64,000 nucleotides of DNA from Myxococcus sp. RHSTA-1-4 (lineage in GTDB: Bacteria; Myxococcota; Myxococcia; Myxococcales; Myxococcaceae). Positions within the stretch are counted from its first letter, which is position 1. The number at the start of each line of letters is the position of its first letter. The position numbers and the translations under genes are program-made. This document shows positions 17,626-29,342 of the stretch, one piece after another. The notes beneath the pieces are model-generated. The model was not told the origin of the DNA, searched no databases, and worked only from the letters and a program-made list of their open reading frames with translations. The stretch is from the NCBI RefSeq assembly GCF_020037125.1, contig NZ_JAIQDG010000029.1, positions 89,191-153,190 of the forward strand, given 5' to 3'.

Positions 17626-18303
17626 TCATGGGCGCGGCTTGAAGAGTCGCTTCCTCTGTTTGATGGCCAGCACGTAGAAGCGCTCGCGGAGCGCCTGGGC
17701 CTCCTCGGGAGACAAATCCCCCGAGCTCCCCAGGTGCTCGTCCCGCCAGGCGACCGCCCGGCTGATGCAGGCCGAGGCGGCGGCGGAGATGTTCAGGCTC
17801 TGGCTGAAGCCGCGCATGGGCACCCAGAAGGTGCCGTCCACGCCCGCCAGCACCTCCTCGCTCACGCCGTACCGCTCGTTGCCGAAGATGAGCGCCATCT
17901 TCGTGTCGAAGCGCAGCGTGTAGAGGCTGGTGGCCCCCTCGCGGATGGCGGAGGCGTACAGGGAGAAGCCGCGCGACTTCAGGTGCTCCCGGCACTCGGC
18001 GAAGGACTTGTACAGCTTCACGTCCAGCCACTTGTCACAGCCCTGGGCCACCCTCGAGTTGGGCAGGAAGGGGGCCTCCGGGTTGATGACGACGTGCACC
18101 TCCTGGACGCCGAAGGACTCGCAGGTGCGCAGCACCGCGGCCATGTTGAAGCTGTCCTCCAGCCGGTCCAGGACGACCGTGAAGTTGCGCGTGCGCTGGC
18201 TCACGACGCGGTCGATCTTCTCCTTGCGCACGTCGAGCAGGAACTGCTCCGGCTCGAACTGTTCCTTCTCGTAGCGCTCGTAGCGAGCACCGCCGCCGGA
18301 CAT
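17626..18303 (-). CDS. trmH: tRNA/rRNA 2'-O-methyltransferase, TrmH (SpoU) family
   Basis: A 225-residue SPOUT methyltransferase. All three knot motifs are present: motif 1 with DSFNMAAVLRTCESFG, motif 2 LIFGNERYGVS, motif 3 VPMRGFSQSLNISAAAS. The N-terminal RVVSQRTRNFTVVLDRLED and the basic C-terminal tail agree with TrmH, which methylates the ribose of G18 in tRNA; closely related enzymes act on rRNA, so substrate assignment is by similarity only. It begins four bases after the obg stop and is in the rplU-rpmA-obg transcription unit. Confidence 0.9.
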   Translation of the reverse strand: MSGGGARYERYEKEQFEPEQFLLDVRKEKIDRVVSQRTRNFTVVLDRLEDSFNMAAVLRTCESFGVQEVHVVINPEAPFLPNSRVAQGCDKWLDVKLYKSFAECREHLKSRGFSLYASAIREGATSLYTLRFDTKMALIFGNERYGVSEEVLAGVDGTFWVPMRGFSQSLNISAAASACISRAVAWRDEHLGSSGDLSPEEAQALRERFYVLAIKQRKRLFKPRP

Positions 18304-18307
18304 CGCC

Positions 18308-18690
18308 TCAGGACCTCCTGCCGCCGGGCTTGCGCGCCGGAGCCTTCTTCGCCGCCCGCACCTGCTTCACGGCCGGCCGCTTCTTCGCCACCGCCCCGCG
18401 CTTCGCCGGAGCCTTCCGCGCGGTGACCTTCTTCGCCGCGGGCTTGCGCGCCGGGGCCTTCTTGGCCGCCGCCGCCCTGCCCGCGCCCGCCGCCTTGCGC
18501 GCCGGAGCCTTCTTCGCCGCGGGCTTGCGCGCCGGAGCCTTCGCCGGAGCCTTCCGGGCCGCGCCCTTCTTCGCCGTGGCCTCGCGCGCCGGAGCTTTCT
18601 TCGCGGCCGCCTTGCCCGCGCTCTTGCGCGCCGGAGCCTCCTTCGCGCCAGCCCCCGCGCTCTTGCGCGCCGGAGCGGCCTTCACGGGCG
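18308..18690 (-). repeat. Degenerate coding repeats in the obg tail
   Basis: Near-identical segments such as TTCGCCGCGGGCTTGCGCG occur at about 18430 and 18510, and shorter variants of TTGCGCGCCGGAGCCTTC recur across the block. They encode the basic KKAPARK-type units. Such repeats are expected to vary in number between strains. Confidence 0.7.
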
Positions 18691-19717
18691 GCTCCACGTG
18701 CAGCTTCTCCGTGCGGCCGGTGAAGAGCACCTCCGCCACCGAGTCCATCAGCGCCTGCATGCCCTCGCCGGTGGCGCAGGACACGGGATAGACGCGGATG
18801 CCGCGCTCGCGCAGGGCCTCGGTGAAGGCGCCCAGCTTCGCCTGCGCGTCCGGCAGGTCCTGCTTGTTGGCCGCCACCACCTGGGGCTTGGACGCCAGCT
18901 CCTCGCTGTACTTCGCCAGCTCCGTGTTGAGCACGTCGAAGTCGTTCAGCGGCTCGCGGCCCTCGCCCTCCGCCCCCATGTCGATGAGGTGGATGAGCAC
19001 CTTGCAGCGCTCCACGTGGCGCAGGAACTGGTGGCCCAGGCCCACGCCCTCGCTGGCGCCCTCGATGATGCCGGGGATGTCCGCCATCACGAAGGACAGG
19101 CCGTCCTTGTACTGGACCATGCCCAGGTTGGGCACCAGCGTGGTGAACGGGTAGTCGGCGATCTTCGGCCGCGCCCGGCTCACGCGGGAGATGAAGGTGC
19201 TCTTGCCCGCGTTGGGGAAGCCCAGCAGGCCCACGTCCGCCAGCAGCTTCAGCTCCAGCCGCAGCGTCCGCTCCTCGCCCTTCGTCCCGTCCTGCGCGAA
19301 GCGCGGCGTCTGCCGCGTGGACGTGGCGAAGTTCATGTTGCCCAGGCCGCCCCGGCCCCCCTTCGCCGCCACCCACTGCTGGCCGGGCTCGCTCAGGTCC
19401 ACCAGCAGCTCTTCGGTGTTGGCGTCCTTCACCAGCGTGCCCACGGGCACCTTGAGGATCATGTCCTCGGCGGCGCGGCCGTTGCAGTCACTGCCCATGC
19501 CGTGCTCGCCATTCCTGGCCCGGTGGTGCTGCTGGTAGCGGTAGTCGAGCAGCGTGGTGAGCTGCGGATCCGCCACGAAGATGACGGAGCCACCGTCGCC
19601 GCCGTCACCCCCGTTGGGGCCGCCGCGCTCGATGTACTTCTCCCGCCGGAAGGACACGGCGCCGTTGCCGCCATCCCCCGCCTTCACGAAAATGCGGACC
19701 TCGTCGACGAACTTCAT
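18308..19717 (-). CDS. obg: GTPase Obg/CgtA with long Lys/Ala/Pro-rich tail
   Basis: A 469-residue protein from ATG 19717. Residues 1-157 are the glycine-rich Obg fold (MKFVDEVRIFVKAGDGGNG) and residues 158-335 the G domain: GFPNAGKST at about 163-171, PFTT switch I, DIPGIIEGAS and the NKQD motif (AANKQDLPDA). Obg binds the 50S subunit and links GTP level to ribosome assembly and growth. From about 340 to the end the usual OCT domain is replaced by some 130 residues built of KKAPARK, KPAAKK and KSAGK units, strongly basic and like histone H1 or AlgP tails. rplU and rpmA upstream are the standard neighbours. The tail could hold rRNA, the nucleoid or polyphosphate; that is inference. Confidence 0.95.
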   Translation of the reverse strand: MKFVDEVRIFVKAGDGGNGAVSFRREKYIERGGPNGGDGGDGGSVIFVADPQLTTLLDYRYQQHHRARNGEHGMGSDCNGRAAEDMILKVPVGTLVKDANTEELLVDLSEPGQQWVAAKGGRGGLGNMNFATSTRQTPRFAQDGTKGEERTLRLELKLLADVGLLGFPNAGKSTFISRVSRARPKIADYPFTTLVPNLGMVQYKDGLSFVMADIPGIIEGASEGVGLGHQFLRHVERCKVLIHLIDMGAEGEGREPLNDFDVLNTELAKYSEELASKPQVVAANKQDLPDAQAKLGAFTEALRERGIRVYPVSCATGEGMQALMDSVAEVLFTGRTEKLHVEPPVKAAPARKSAGAGAKEAPARKSAGKAAAKKAPAREATAKKGAARKAPAKAPARKPAAKKAPARKAAGAGRAAAAKKAPARKPAAKKVTARKAPAKRGAVAKKRPAVKQVRAAKKAPARKPGGRRS

Positions 19718-19817
19718 AAGGACTCCTGGAAAAACGCAGAGCGGGCCGCCCTCGCGTCCCGCCGCCGAAAAGGGCGCGTGGACTGGAGATGCGACCCGCT
19801 CGTGGTGCCACACGGCT

Positions 19818-19836
19818 GCCGGCCTTGAAGGCCGGC
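19818..19836 (-). terminator. Perfect hairpin just after rpmA
   Basis: GCCGGCC (19818-19824), loop TTGAA, GGCCGGC (19830-19836): a perfect 7-bp stem beginning six bases beyond the rpmA stop on the - strand, within the 125-base rpmA-obg gap. There is no T tract. It may be a partial terminator or an mRNA 3'-end stabiliser that sets ribosomal-protein against obg expression. Confidence 0.5.
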
Positions 19837-19842
19837 GGGCCG

Positions 19843-20115
19843 TCAGGCGGTCGGCTGCGCGGCGGCCGGGTAGACCGAGACCTTCTTCTTGTCGCGGCCC
19901 AGGCGCTCGTACTTCACCACGCCGTCCACCACCGAGTAGAGGGTGTAGTCGCGACCGAGCTTCACGTTGGCGCCGGCGTGGATGACCGTGCCGAGCTGGC
20001 GCACGAGGATGCTGCCGGCCGACACCGTCTCACCGCCGTACACCTTCACACCACGATACTGCGGGTTGGAATCGCGCCCGTTGCGCGAAGAACCCTGTCC
20101 CTTTTTATGGGCCAT
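19843..20115 (-). CDS. rpmA: 50S ribosomal protein L27
   Basis: A 90-residue L27. It starts MAHKKGQGSSRNGRDS, the conserved N-terminus that reaches the peptidyl-transferase centre, without the cleaved N-terminal extension found in Firmicutes. The core motifs QYRGVKVYGGE, AGSILVRQ-GT and HAGANVKLGRDYTLY follow. It is 39 bases after rplU in the standard L21-L27-Obg order. Confidence 0.98.
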   Translation of the reverse strand: MAHKKGQGSSRNGRDSNPQYRGVKVYGGETVSAGSILVRQLGTVIHAGANVKLGRDYTLYSVVDGVVKYERLGRDKKKVSVYPAAAQPTA

Positions 20116-20154
20116 GACACCTTGCTCCTGAAGTTTGAGGGGAAACCGTCCGGA

Positions 20155-20463
20155 CTAGCCGGCGATGGAGGTGACCTTCACCTCGGTGTACGGCTGACGG
20201 TGACCGCGGCGGCGCGTCCAGCCCTCCTTCTCCTTGCGGAAGTGGAGGACGCGGCGGTGCTTGTCCTGGGCCAGGACCTTGCCCACCACGCGAGCGCCAG
20301 AAACGGTCGGCTTGCCCACCTTGGGGCTGTCCGTGCCGCCCAGCATGAGGACGTCCGTGAAGGTCACCTCGGCACCGACGTCGCCGGCGATCTTCTCGAT
20401 CCGGAGGACGTCGCCCTCGGCGACGCGGTACTGCTTCCCGCCCGTGCGAATGACTGCGTACAT
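20155..20463 (-). CDS. rplU: 50S ribosomal protein L21
   Basis: A 102-residue L21, the usual length: MYAVIRTGGKQYRVAEGD at the N-terminus, VLRIEKI, and the C-terminal RRRGHRQPYTEVKVTSI that contacts 23S rRNA. It is first in the - strand unit rplU-rpmA-obg-trmH-lolA-lipoprotein. A sigma-70-like promoter is visible 100 bases upstream. Confidence 0.98.
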   Translation of the reverse strand: MYAVIRTGGKQYRVAEGDVLRIEKIAGDVGAEVTFTDVLMLGGTDSPKVGKPTVSGARVVGKVLAQDKHRRVLHFRKEKEGWTRRRGHRQPYTEVKVTSIAG

Positions 20464-20558
20464 CGTCTAACCCCTGTCAGCTCTTGGGTTGGGTCAACCC
20501 TTGGAATCGACCGCGCATTTCGGACGGGTCCACCATCCAATCGCGCCAAAGGCGGCGG

Positions 20559-20587
20559 GATTTACGGGAGATGCCCTGGGGAGTCAA
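20559..20587 (-). promoter_or_regulatory. Predicted sigma-70 promoter of rplU
   Basis: On the - strand, TTGACT (20587-20582) and TAAATC (20564-20559) are separated by 17 bases. The -35 matches consensus at five of six positions, the -10 at three. Transcription would start near 20552, leaving a leader of about 90 bases before rplU, long enough for ribosomal-protein leader control, although I see no defined structure. Confidence 0.45.
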
Positions 20588-20718
20588 GGCGGATGACGGA
20601 TCAGCCCGCACACGGGGGGTGGTTTACTCACTCCTTGAGCCGGTGTTAACTGGAACGCGGGCTTGCGGTCGCTAGAGTGCGAACCGCCCAACCAACCTCT
20701 TTCGAGGGGGAATCCACA

Positions 20719-21078
20719 ATGAAGAAGCTCGTGTTCAGCCTGGTGGCCGCGACGTCTCTCGTCTTTGGCACCGGCTGCGGCGGCGACGTGTGCGACGACG
20801 CTCAGGACGCCTTCGAGTCCGCGATCGAGAAGACCGAGGACTGCCCGACGTCGAACGCCATCCTCCGGCAGTTCAAGCCCACCGACTCGCAGGTCGACGA
20901 GTGCAAGGACAACCTCGACGACTGCCCTGACTCCGACCAGGACAAGCTGAGCGAGGCCTACGACTGCATCGCCGACCTGCCGGAGTGCAAGGAGAGCGAG
21001 GAGGAGGCCTGGGGTGTGAAGTTCGAGGCCTGCACCGCCGGTCTGTCGGGCATCAGCGACGCCTGCAGGGCGGAGTAG
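20719..21078 (+). CDS. Small Cys-rich lipoprotein
   Basis: A 119-residue protein from ATG 20719, with GAGGGGG eight bases upstream. The signal ends FGTGC (lipid Cys20). The mature chain is acidic and has eight further cysteines spaced through helices (VCDDAQDAF, EDCPTS, DECKDN, DDCPDS, YDCIAD, PECKES, EACTAG, DACRAE), suggesting four disulfides in a helical bundle. The family is common among secreted myxobacterial proteins as far as I can judge, but I cannot name it or its job. A -10-like TAGAGT lies at 20673-20678, and a strong terminator follows. Confidence 0.75.
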   Translation: MKKLVFSLVAATSLVFGTGCGGDVCDDAQDAFESAIEKTEDCPTSNAILRQFKPTDSQVDECKDNLDDCPDSDQDKLSEAYDCIADLPECKESEEEAWGVKFEACTAGLSGISDACRAE

Positions 21079-21121
21079 TCCTTCCACTCACGCGTGAAGG
21101 CACTCGGGGCCCGGCTCCCTC

Positions 21122-23272
<2,151 letters not shown>

Positions 23273-23434
23273 ACCGCTCCCCCGGGCCTGCCTGCATAGC
23301 TTGGACACCGGTGAAGACGTGCTTCCACTGCCGGTACGGGCGGGTGTCGCGTAGTGCCGCGCAACCCGGTGCCGCGGTCGGAGGCGACGGTCCTCCGGCG
23401 GACGCACGTCCTGCCGACAATCCATCACGCTGGT

Positions 23435-23440
23435 TAGAGT
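23435..23440 (+). promoter_or_regulatory. -10-like hexamer at leaderless spacing
   Basis: TAGAGT ends eight bases before the ATG at 23449, and the intervening GCGGCCCC has no ribosome site. Transcription would begin at or just before the ATG. No convincing -35 is seen at 16-18 bases upstream, so this is tentative. Confidence 0.4.
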
Positions 23441-23448
23441 GCGGCCCC

Positions 23449-24411
23449 ATGTTCGGAACCGCACGTCGCATCCCCGTCGTCAACCTGTCCCACTACCGCA
23501 CCGGCACGCCGAAGGAGCGCGCCCGCTTCGTGCAGGTGTTCGGCGACGGCCTCAAGGAGTTCGGCTTCGTCACCGTGGAGGGCCACGGCGTGGATGACGG
23601 ACTCATCCGCCGCACCTACTCGGACGTGGAGCGCCTCTTCGCGCTCCCGGAGGCGGTGAAGTCCCGCTACGCGGAGGCCGAGCGCGCTGGCCAGCGCGGC
23701 TACATCGGCTACGGCCAGGAGCACGCGAAGAACCGCCAGGTGGGCGACCTGAAGGAGTTCTGGCACGTGGGCCGCGAGCTGCCGCCCTCCCACCGCTACC
23801 GCGACGTCTACGGCGCCAACGTGTGGCCGGAGGAGGTGCCCACGTTCCGCGAGCACACCCTGGCGCTCTTCCACGCGCTGGACGGCGCGGCGGGGGTGAT
23901 GCTCCAGGCGCTGGCCGAGTACTTCGGCGTGGAGCGCGACACGTTCCGCGACATGGCCACGGACGGAAACTCGGTGCTGCGGCTCATCCACTACCCGCCG
24001 CTCCGGGAGCGCTTCATCCCCGGAGGGGTGCGTGCCGCCGAGCACGAGGACATCAACCTCCTCACCCTGCTCTGCGAGGGCACCGCGTCCGGCCTGGAGC
24101 TGCTCACGCGCGACGGCGAGTGGCTGCCGGTGGACACCCTGCGCGGGCAGATTGTCGTGGACTCGGGAGACATGCTCAGCCGGGTGACGAACAACGTCAT
24201 CCCCGCCACCACGCACCGGGTGGTGAACCCGCGCTCCGCGGACGAGGACACGGTGCGCTACTCCCTGCCCTTCTTCGTGCACCCCTATGCGGACTGCGTG
24301 CTCCAGCCGCTGCCGTGCACGCAGACGCCGGACAACCCGGCGCGCCATGCCCCCATCACCGCGGACGCCTTCCTCAAGCAGCGGCTGCGGGAGAACGGCC
24401 TGCTGAAGTAG
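23449..24411 (+). CDS. Fe(II)/2-oxoglutarate oxygenase, isopenicillin-N-synthase-like
   Basis: A 320-residue protein. The N-terminal DIOX_N region has IPVVNLSHY and the helix FGDGLKEFGFVTVEGHGV. The jelly-roll core carries the iron triad His199-x-Asp201 (AEHEDINLLTLL) and His256 (THRVV), and Arg270/Ser272 (RYSLPFF), the RxS pair that binds 2-oxoglutarate. It should hydroxylate or desaturate a small molecule. Homologues include flavonoid, ethylene and penicillin-type enzymes, so the substrate is open. The nitrilase-family gene starts 17 bases after its stop, so the two are probably one transcript. The ATG has no ribosome site and a close -10-like element. Confidence 0.88.
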   Translation: MFGTARRIPVVNLSHYRTGTPKERARFVQVFGDGLKEFGFVTVEGHGVDDGLIRRTYSDVERLFALPEAVKSRYAEAERAGQRGYIGYGQEHAKNRQVGDLKEFWHVGRELPPSHRYRDVYGANVWPEEVPTFREHTLALFHALDGAAGVMLQALAEYFGVERDTFRDMATDGNSVLRLIHYPPLRERFIPGGVRAAEHEDINLLTLLCEGTASGLELLTRDGEWLPVDTLRGQIVVDSGDMLSRVTNNVIPATTHRVVNPRSADEDTVRYSLPFFVHPYADCVLQPLPCTQTPDNPARHAPITADAFLKQRLRENGLLK

Positions 24412-24428
24412 GGGCCCCGGACGCCTCC

Positions 24429-25507
24429 ATGGACGCTCCCCTGCCCGCCACCCATGTCGAGCTGTTCGCCGTCCAGCCCCGCGTCTCGCTGGAGGACTAC
24501 GCGTCCCCGGCCTCCTTCGCCGCGCACCACCGGGCCCTGGCCGCCCGGGTGGACGCGCTGAGGGCCCGGGACGCCTCGGGACGGCCCCTCCACCCCGCGC
24601 TCGCGGTGTGGCCGGAGATGGTGGGCGCGGCCCTGGGGTTGATGGGGCACCTGCCCCGGGTGCGCCGCTGCCGCACGACGAACGGCGCCATGACGCGCAT
24701 GGCCCTGGCCGAGGCGTGGACGATGTGGCGCACCTGGCGCCGCTTCCGTCCCCCCTCCATGGAGGAGTGCCTCTACGCCGCGGTGGCGCCCCGGGTGCAC
24801 CGCGCCATGTGGGAGACCTTCTCCGGCATCGCCCGGGACTTCGGGCTGTGGGTGGTGGCGGGCAGCGCGCTGTTGCCGGCCAACCGCCTGGGGCCGGACA
24901 CGCCGGACTTCGAGCCGGACGGCGCGCGCACCTTCAACACCAGCTACACCTTCTCTCCCGAGGGGCGCTGCGTGGCGGTGACGCGCAAGGTGAACCTGGT
25001 GCCCACGCAGGAGGACGTGCTGCACCTCAGCCCGGGGCGGCCGGAGGACCTTCCCGTCCTGCAGACGCCCTTCGGCCGGCTGGGGACGCTCGTCTGTTAC
25101 GACGGCTTCCGCGAGCCGCACACCTCGAAGGAGCCGTGGTTCGTCCCGTGCGCGCAGTACCTGGACGCGCTGGGGGTGGACGTCATCGCCCAGCCCTCCG
25201 CCAACGCGTGGCCGTGGGACGCGCCGTGGGCCTTCAACGACGAGGCCGCGGGCGAGTCCCAGCTCCGGCGCGAGCAATGGTTCAACGAGGGCCTCTACAC
25301 CCAGCTCCGCGCCCTCACCCGGGTGCGCTACGCGGTGAACCCGCAGCTCGTGGGGGGCTTCTTCGACAACACCTTCGAGGCGCCCTCTCTCATCCTGGAG
25401 CGCCCGGCACCGGGCGAGGTGCGCGTGCTCGCCCGGTCCCCGACTCCCCGCGACGAGGACGTGCTCCACGTCACGGTGCCCCTGCCCGCGGGCACCGGCA
25501 CGGGAGG

Positions 25508-25511
<4 letters not shown>
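24429..25511 (+). CDS. Carbon-nitrogen hydrolase (nitrilase superfamily)
   Basis: A 360-residue protein. The E-K-C triad is visible: Glu63 in AVWPEMVG, Lys187 in VTRKVNLVP, and Cys223 in GTLVCYDGFREPH. The first 60 residues and the segment 70-130 are longer than in plain amidases. It should hydrolyse an amide, carbamoyl or nitrile group; branch and substrate cannot be fixed from sequence. It follows the oxygenase by 17 bases, suggesting two steps on one metabolite. Its stop codon shares the tetramer CTAG (25508-25511) with the stop of convergent gatB, so the two genes meet with no spacer and no room for a terminator. Confidence 0.85.
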
Positions 25512-26937
<1,426 letters not shown>

Positions 26938-26947
<10 letters not shown>

Positions 26948-28443
26948 GGCGGTGTCACCGATGCTTGGCGCTCGGGCCAGCCCTGGAGGGGCGCCGGGCG
27001 GAGGAAGAAGTCGTGCTCGCGCTCGTAGGCGCGGGCGATGCGCAGCAGGCGGGCCTCGTCGAACGGCCGCCCCAGAATCTGCAACCCCACCGGTAACCCC
27101 GCCTTCGTGAAGCCGCACGGCACGGACAGCCCGGGCAGGCCCGCCAGGTTGCACGGCAGGGTGAAGACGTCCATCAGGTACATGGACAGCGGGTCGTCCA
27201 CCTTCTCGCCCAGCTTGAAGGCCGGCACCGGGGACGTGGGGGACAGCACCGCGTCCACCTGCTGGAACGCCTTCGTGAAGTCCTCGCGGATGAGGGTGCG
27301 GACCTTCTGCGCGCGCAGGTAGTAGGCGTCGTAGTAGCCGGCGGACAGCGCGTACGTGCCCAGCATGATGCGGCGCTTCACCTCCGGCCCGAAGCCCCGC
27401 TCGCGCGTCAGCGCGTACAGCTCCTTGAGGCCACGCGCGTCCTTCGCCCGCTGGCCGTAGCGGATGCCGTCGTAGCGCGCCAGGTTGCTGGACGCCTCCG
27501 CCGGGGCGATGAGGTAGTAGGTGGCCAGCGCGTACTTCGTGTGGGGCAGCGACACGTCCACCAGCGTCGCGCCCAGCCGCTCGTACTCGCGCAGGGCCTC
27601 GCGCACGGACGCCTCCACCTCCGGGTCCATGCCCTCGGTGAAGTACTCGCGAGGCACGCCCAGCCTCAGGCCGCGCACCCCGCCCTCCAGGTCCGCCGAG
27701 TAGTCCGGCGCCTCCACCGCCGCGGACGTGGCGTCCTGGGGGTCATGCCGTGCAATCAATTGCAGCAGCGCCGCCGCGTCCGCCACCGTGCGCGTCATGG
27801 GGCCCGGCTGGTCCAGCGACGACGCGAAGGCGATGACACCGAAGCGCGACACCCGGCCGTAGGTGGGCTTCAGGCCCACGGTGTTGGTGAGGGCCGCGGG
27901 CTGGCGGATGGAGCCGCCGGTGTCCGTGCCCAGCGCGCCGAACACCTCGCGCGCCGCCACCGCCGCCGCCGAGCCGCCCGACGAGCCACCCGGCGTGCGC
28001 GCCAGGTCCCACGGGTTGTGGCTGGGGAAGTACGCACTGGACTCATTGGACGAGCCCATCGCGAACTCGTCCATGTTCAGCTTGCCCACCAGCGGCAGGC
28101 CCGCCTCCTTCAGCAGGCGCACCACCGTGGCGTCGTAGGGCGGAACGAAGCCCTCCAGGATGCGCGAGCCGGCGGTGGTCTCCACGCCCTCCGTGAGGAA
28201 GATGTCCTTGAGCCCCACCGGCACGCCGTCCAGGGCGCTGGCGGGGCTGCCCGCCTTGCGGCGCGCATCGCTGGCCCGGGCGGCGGCCAGGGCGCCCTCC
28301 TCGTCCACGCGCAGGAAGGCGCGCACCTTCGGGTCCACCTGGCGGATGCGCTCCAGGCACGCGCGGGTGGCCTCCTCCGAGGAGACCGCCCCCGCGGCCA
28401 GCTTCGCCGCCAGCTCCAGCATCGTGAGGTCCGTGAGCTGCAT
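26938..28443 (-). CDS. gatA: Asp/Glu-tRNA(Asn/Gln) amidotransferase subunit A
   Basis: A 501-residue amidase-signature protein. The Ser-cisSer-Lys triad is readable as Lys79 (VPVGLKD), Ser154 (TPGGSSGGS) and Ser178 (GTDTGGSIRQP). GatA hydrolyses glutamine and channels ammonia to GatB. It begins 17 bases after gatC. The last 15 residues (after LRPAPLQGW) are variable and overlap the gatB start. Confidence 0.97.
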
Positions 28444-28460
28444 GGCTTGAGGCTCCGGGG

Positions 28461-28748
28461 CTACTCGATGATTTTCGGCACGGCGAAGCTGGTGCCCGAC
28501 TTCGCCGGCGCGTTGGCCAGGGACTTCTCCGGCGGCAGCGACGGCCGCGTCGCGTCCTCGCGCAAAAGCGAGTCCGCGAGCGTGGCATGGGAGGTGGGCT
28601 CCACGGCCTCCACGTCCAGCGCCTGCAGCTGCGCCACCGCGTCCAGCACGGCGGAGAGCTGCGTGGTGAAGCGCTGCTCCTCCTCCGGAGTCAGCGCCAG
28701 CCGCGCCAGCGTGGCCACGTGGCGCACCTGCTCGAGCGTGAGGGCCAT
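28461..28748 (-). CDS. gatC: Asp/Glu-tRNA(Asn/Gln) amidotransferase subunit C
   Basis: A 95-residue GatC: MALTLEQVRHVATLARLALT, FTTQLSAVLDAVAQLQALD, then the extended SLREDA-type segment and a closing GTSFAVPKIIE, the standard C-terminal motif that wraps the GatA/GatB interface. It is second in the - strand series zinc-ribbon gene-gatC-gatA-gatB, 20 bases after the first gene. Confidence 0.96.
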   Translation of the reverse strand: MALTLEQVRHVATLARLALTPEEEQRFTTQLSAVLDAVAQLQALDVEAVEPTSHATLADSLLREDATRPSLPPEKSLANAPAKSGTSFAVPKIIE

Positions 28749-28768
28749 GGAGCGTCCTCCCCTTGCGG

Positions 28769-29104
28769 CTACTTCTTCTTGAAGAGGTTGAGGATGGCGC
28801 CCATCACCTTGCCACTGCCCTCGTGGCCGTGCTGGTTGATGAGCTGGTCCAGCTCGCCCGCGTCCAGGAAGACGCCGTGGCAGTTGAAGCAGGTGTCGAT
28901 TTCGACGTTGCCCTGCTTCAGCGTCTGCAGGTCCATGCCGCACTTGGGGCACTTCATGTAGTGCAGCTGCTTCAGCTCCTCGCGCTGCTTCGCCGCCGTC
29001 TCGGCGGCCTGCTGGAGGGCCAGCTTGCGCTTCTTCTCGATTTCCTCCCGGGCGAAGTACTCCTCCTCGGTGGAAGACGGCTTCTCGGTACGGACGTCGG
29101 CCAT
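28769..29104 (-). CDS. Zn-ribbon (zf-TFIIB-like) protein upstream of gatCAB
   Basis: A 111-residue cytoplasmic protein. Residues 18-50 are a charged helix or short coiled coil (EEIEKKRKLALQQAAETAAK, split by QREELKQ). A zinc ribbon follows: CPKCGMDLQTL, then IDTCFNCHGVFLDAGEL, with two CxxC knuckles as in the zf-TFIIB family. The C-terminus ends in a basic KVMGAILNLFKKK helix. No catalytic residues are apparent. The family is widespread and mostly uncharacterised. It is the first gene of the gatCAB series, which may make it a partner or regulator of that complex; that is inference. Confidence 0.8.
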   Translation of the reverse strand: MADVRTEKPSSTEEEYFAREEIEKKRKLALQQAAETAAKQREELKQLHYMKCPKCGMDLQTLKQGNVEIDTCFNCHGVFLDAGELDQLINQHGHEGSGKVMGAILNLFKKK

Positions 29105-29256
29105 GGGTATTCCTCCACGAAATCCAGCCTCCCCGCGACGCGGCGCGTCCGGGTGGCGTTGATGGGCGGCAACATACCCCCTCCGTGGAGGGGTGCAGCC
29201 GAAATGTAGGCCCCCTGTCACGTGGCTTCCGCTTCCCTCGGGAGGTGGCCGGGAAA

Positions 29257-29284
29257 TTGACCGGTCCCCCTCCCTCCCTACACT
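29257..29284 (+). promoter_or_regulatory. Predicted sigma-70 promoter of ftsK
   Basis: TTGACC (29257-29262), 16 bases, TACACT (29279-29284). The -35 matches consensus at five of six positions and the -10 at four. A start near 29291 gives a leader of about 50 bases to ATG 29343, which has GGGAAGAGG before it. Confidence 0.55.
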
Positions 29285-29342
29285 CGGCGCCGGGCATTGC
29301 TACAGCCCGCTACGCGACTGAGACGCGCAGAGGGAAGAGGTC

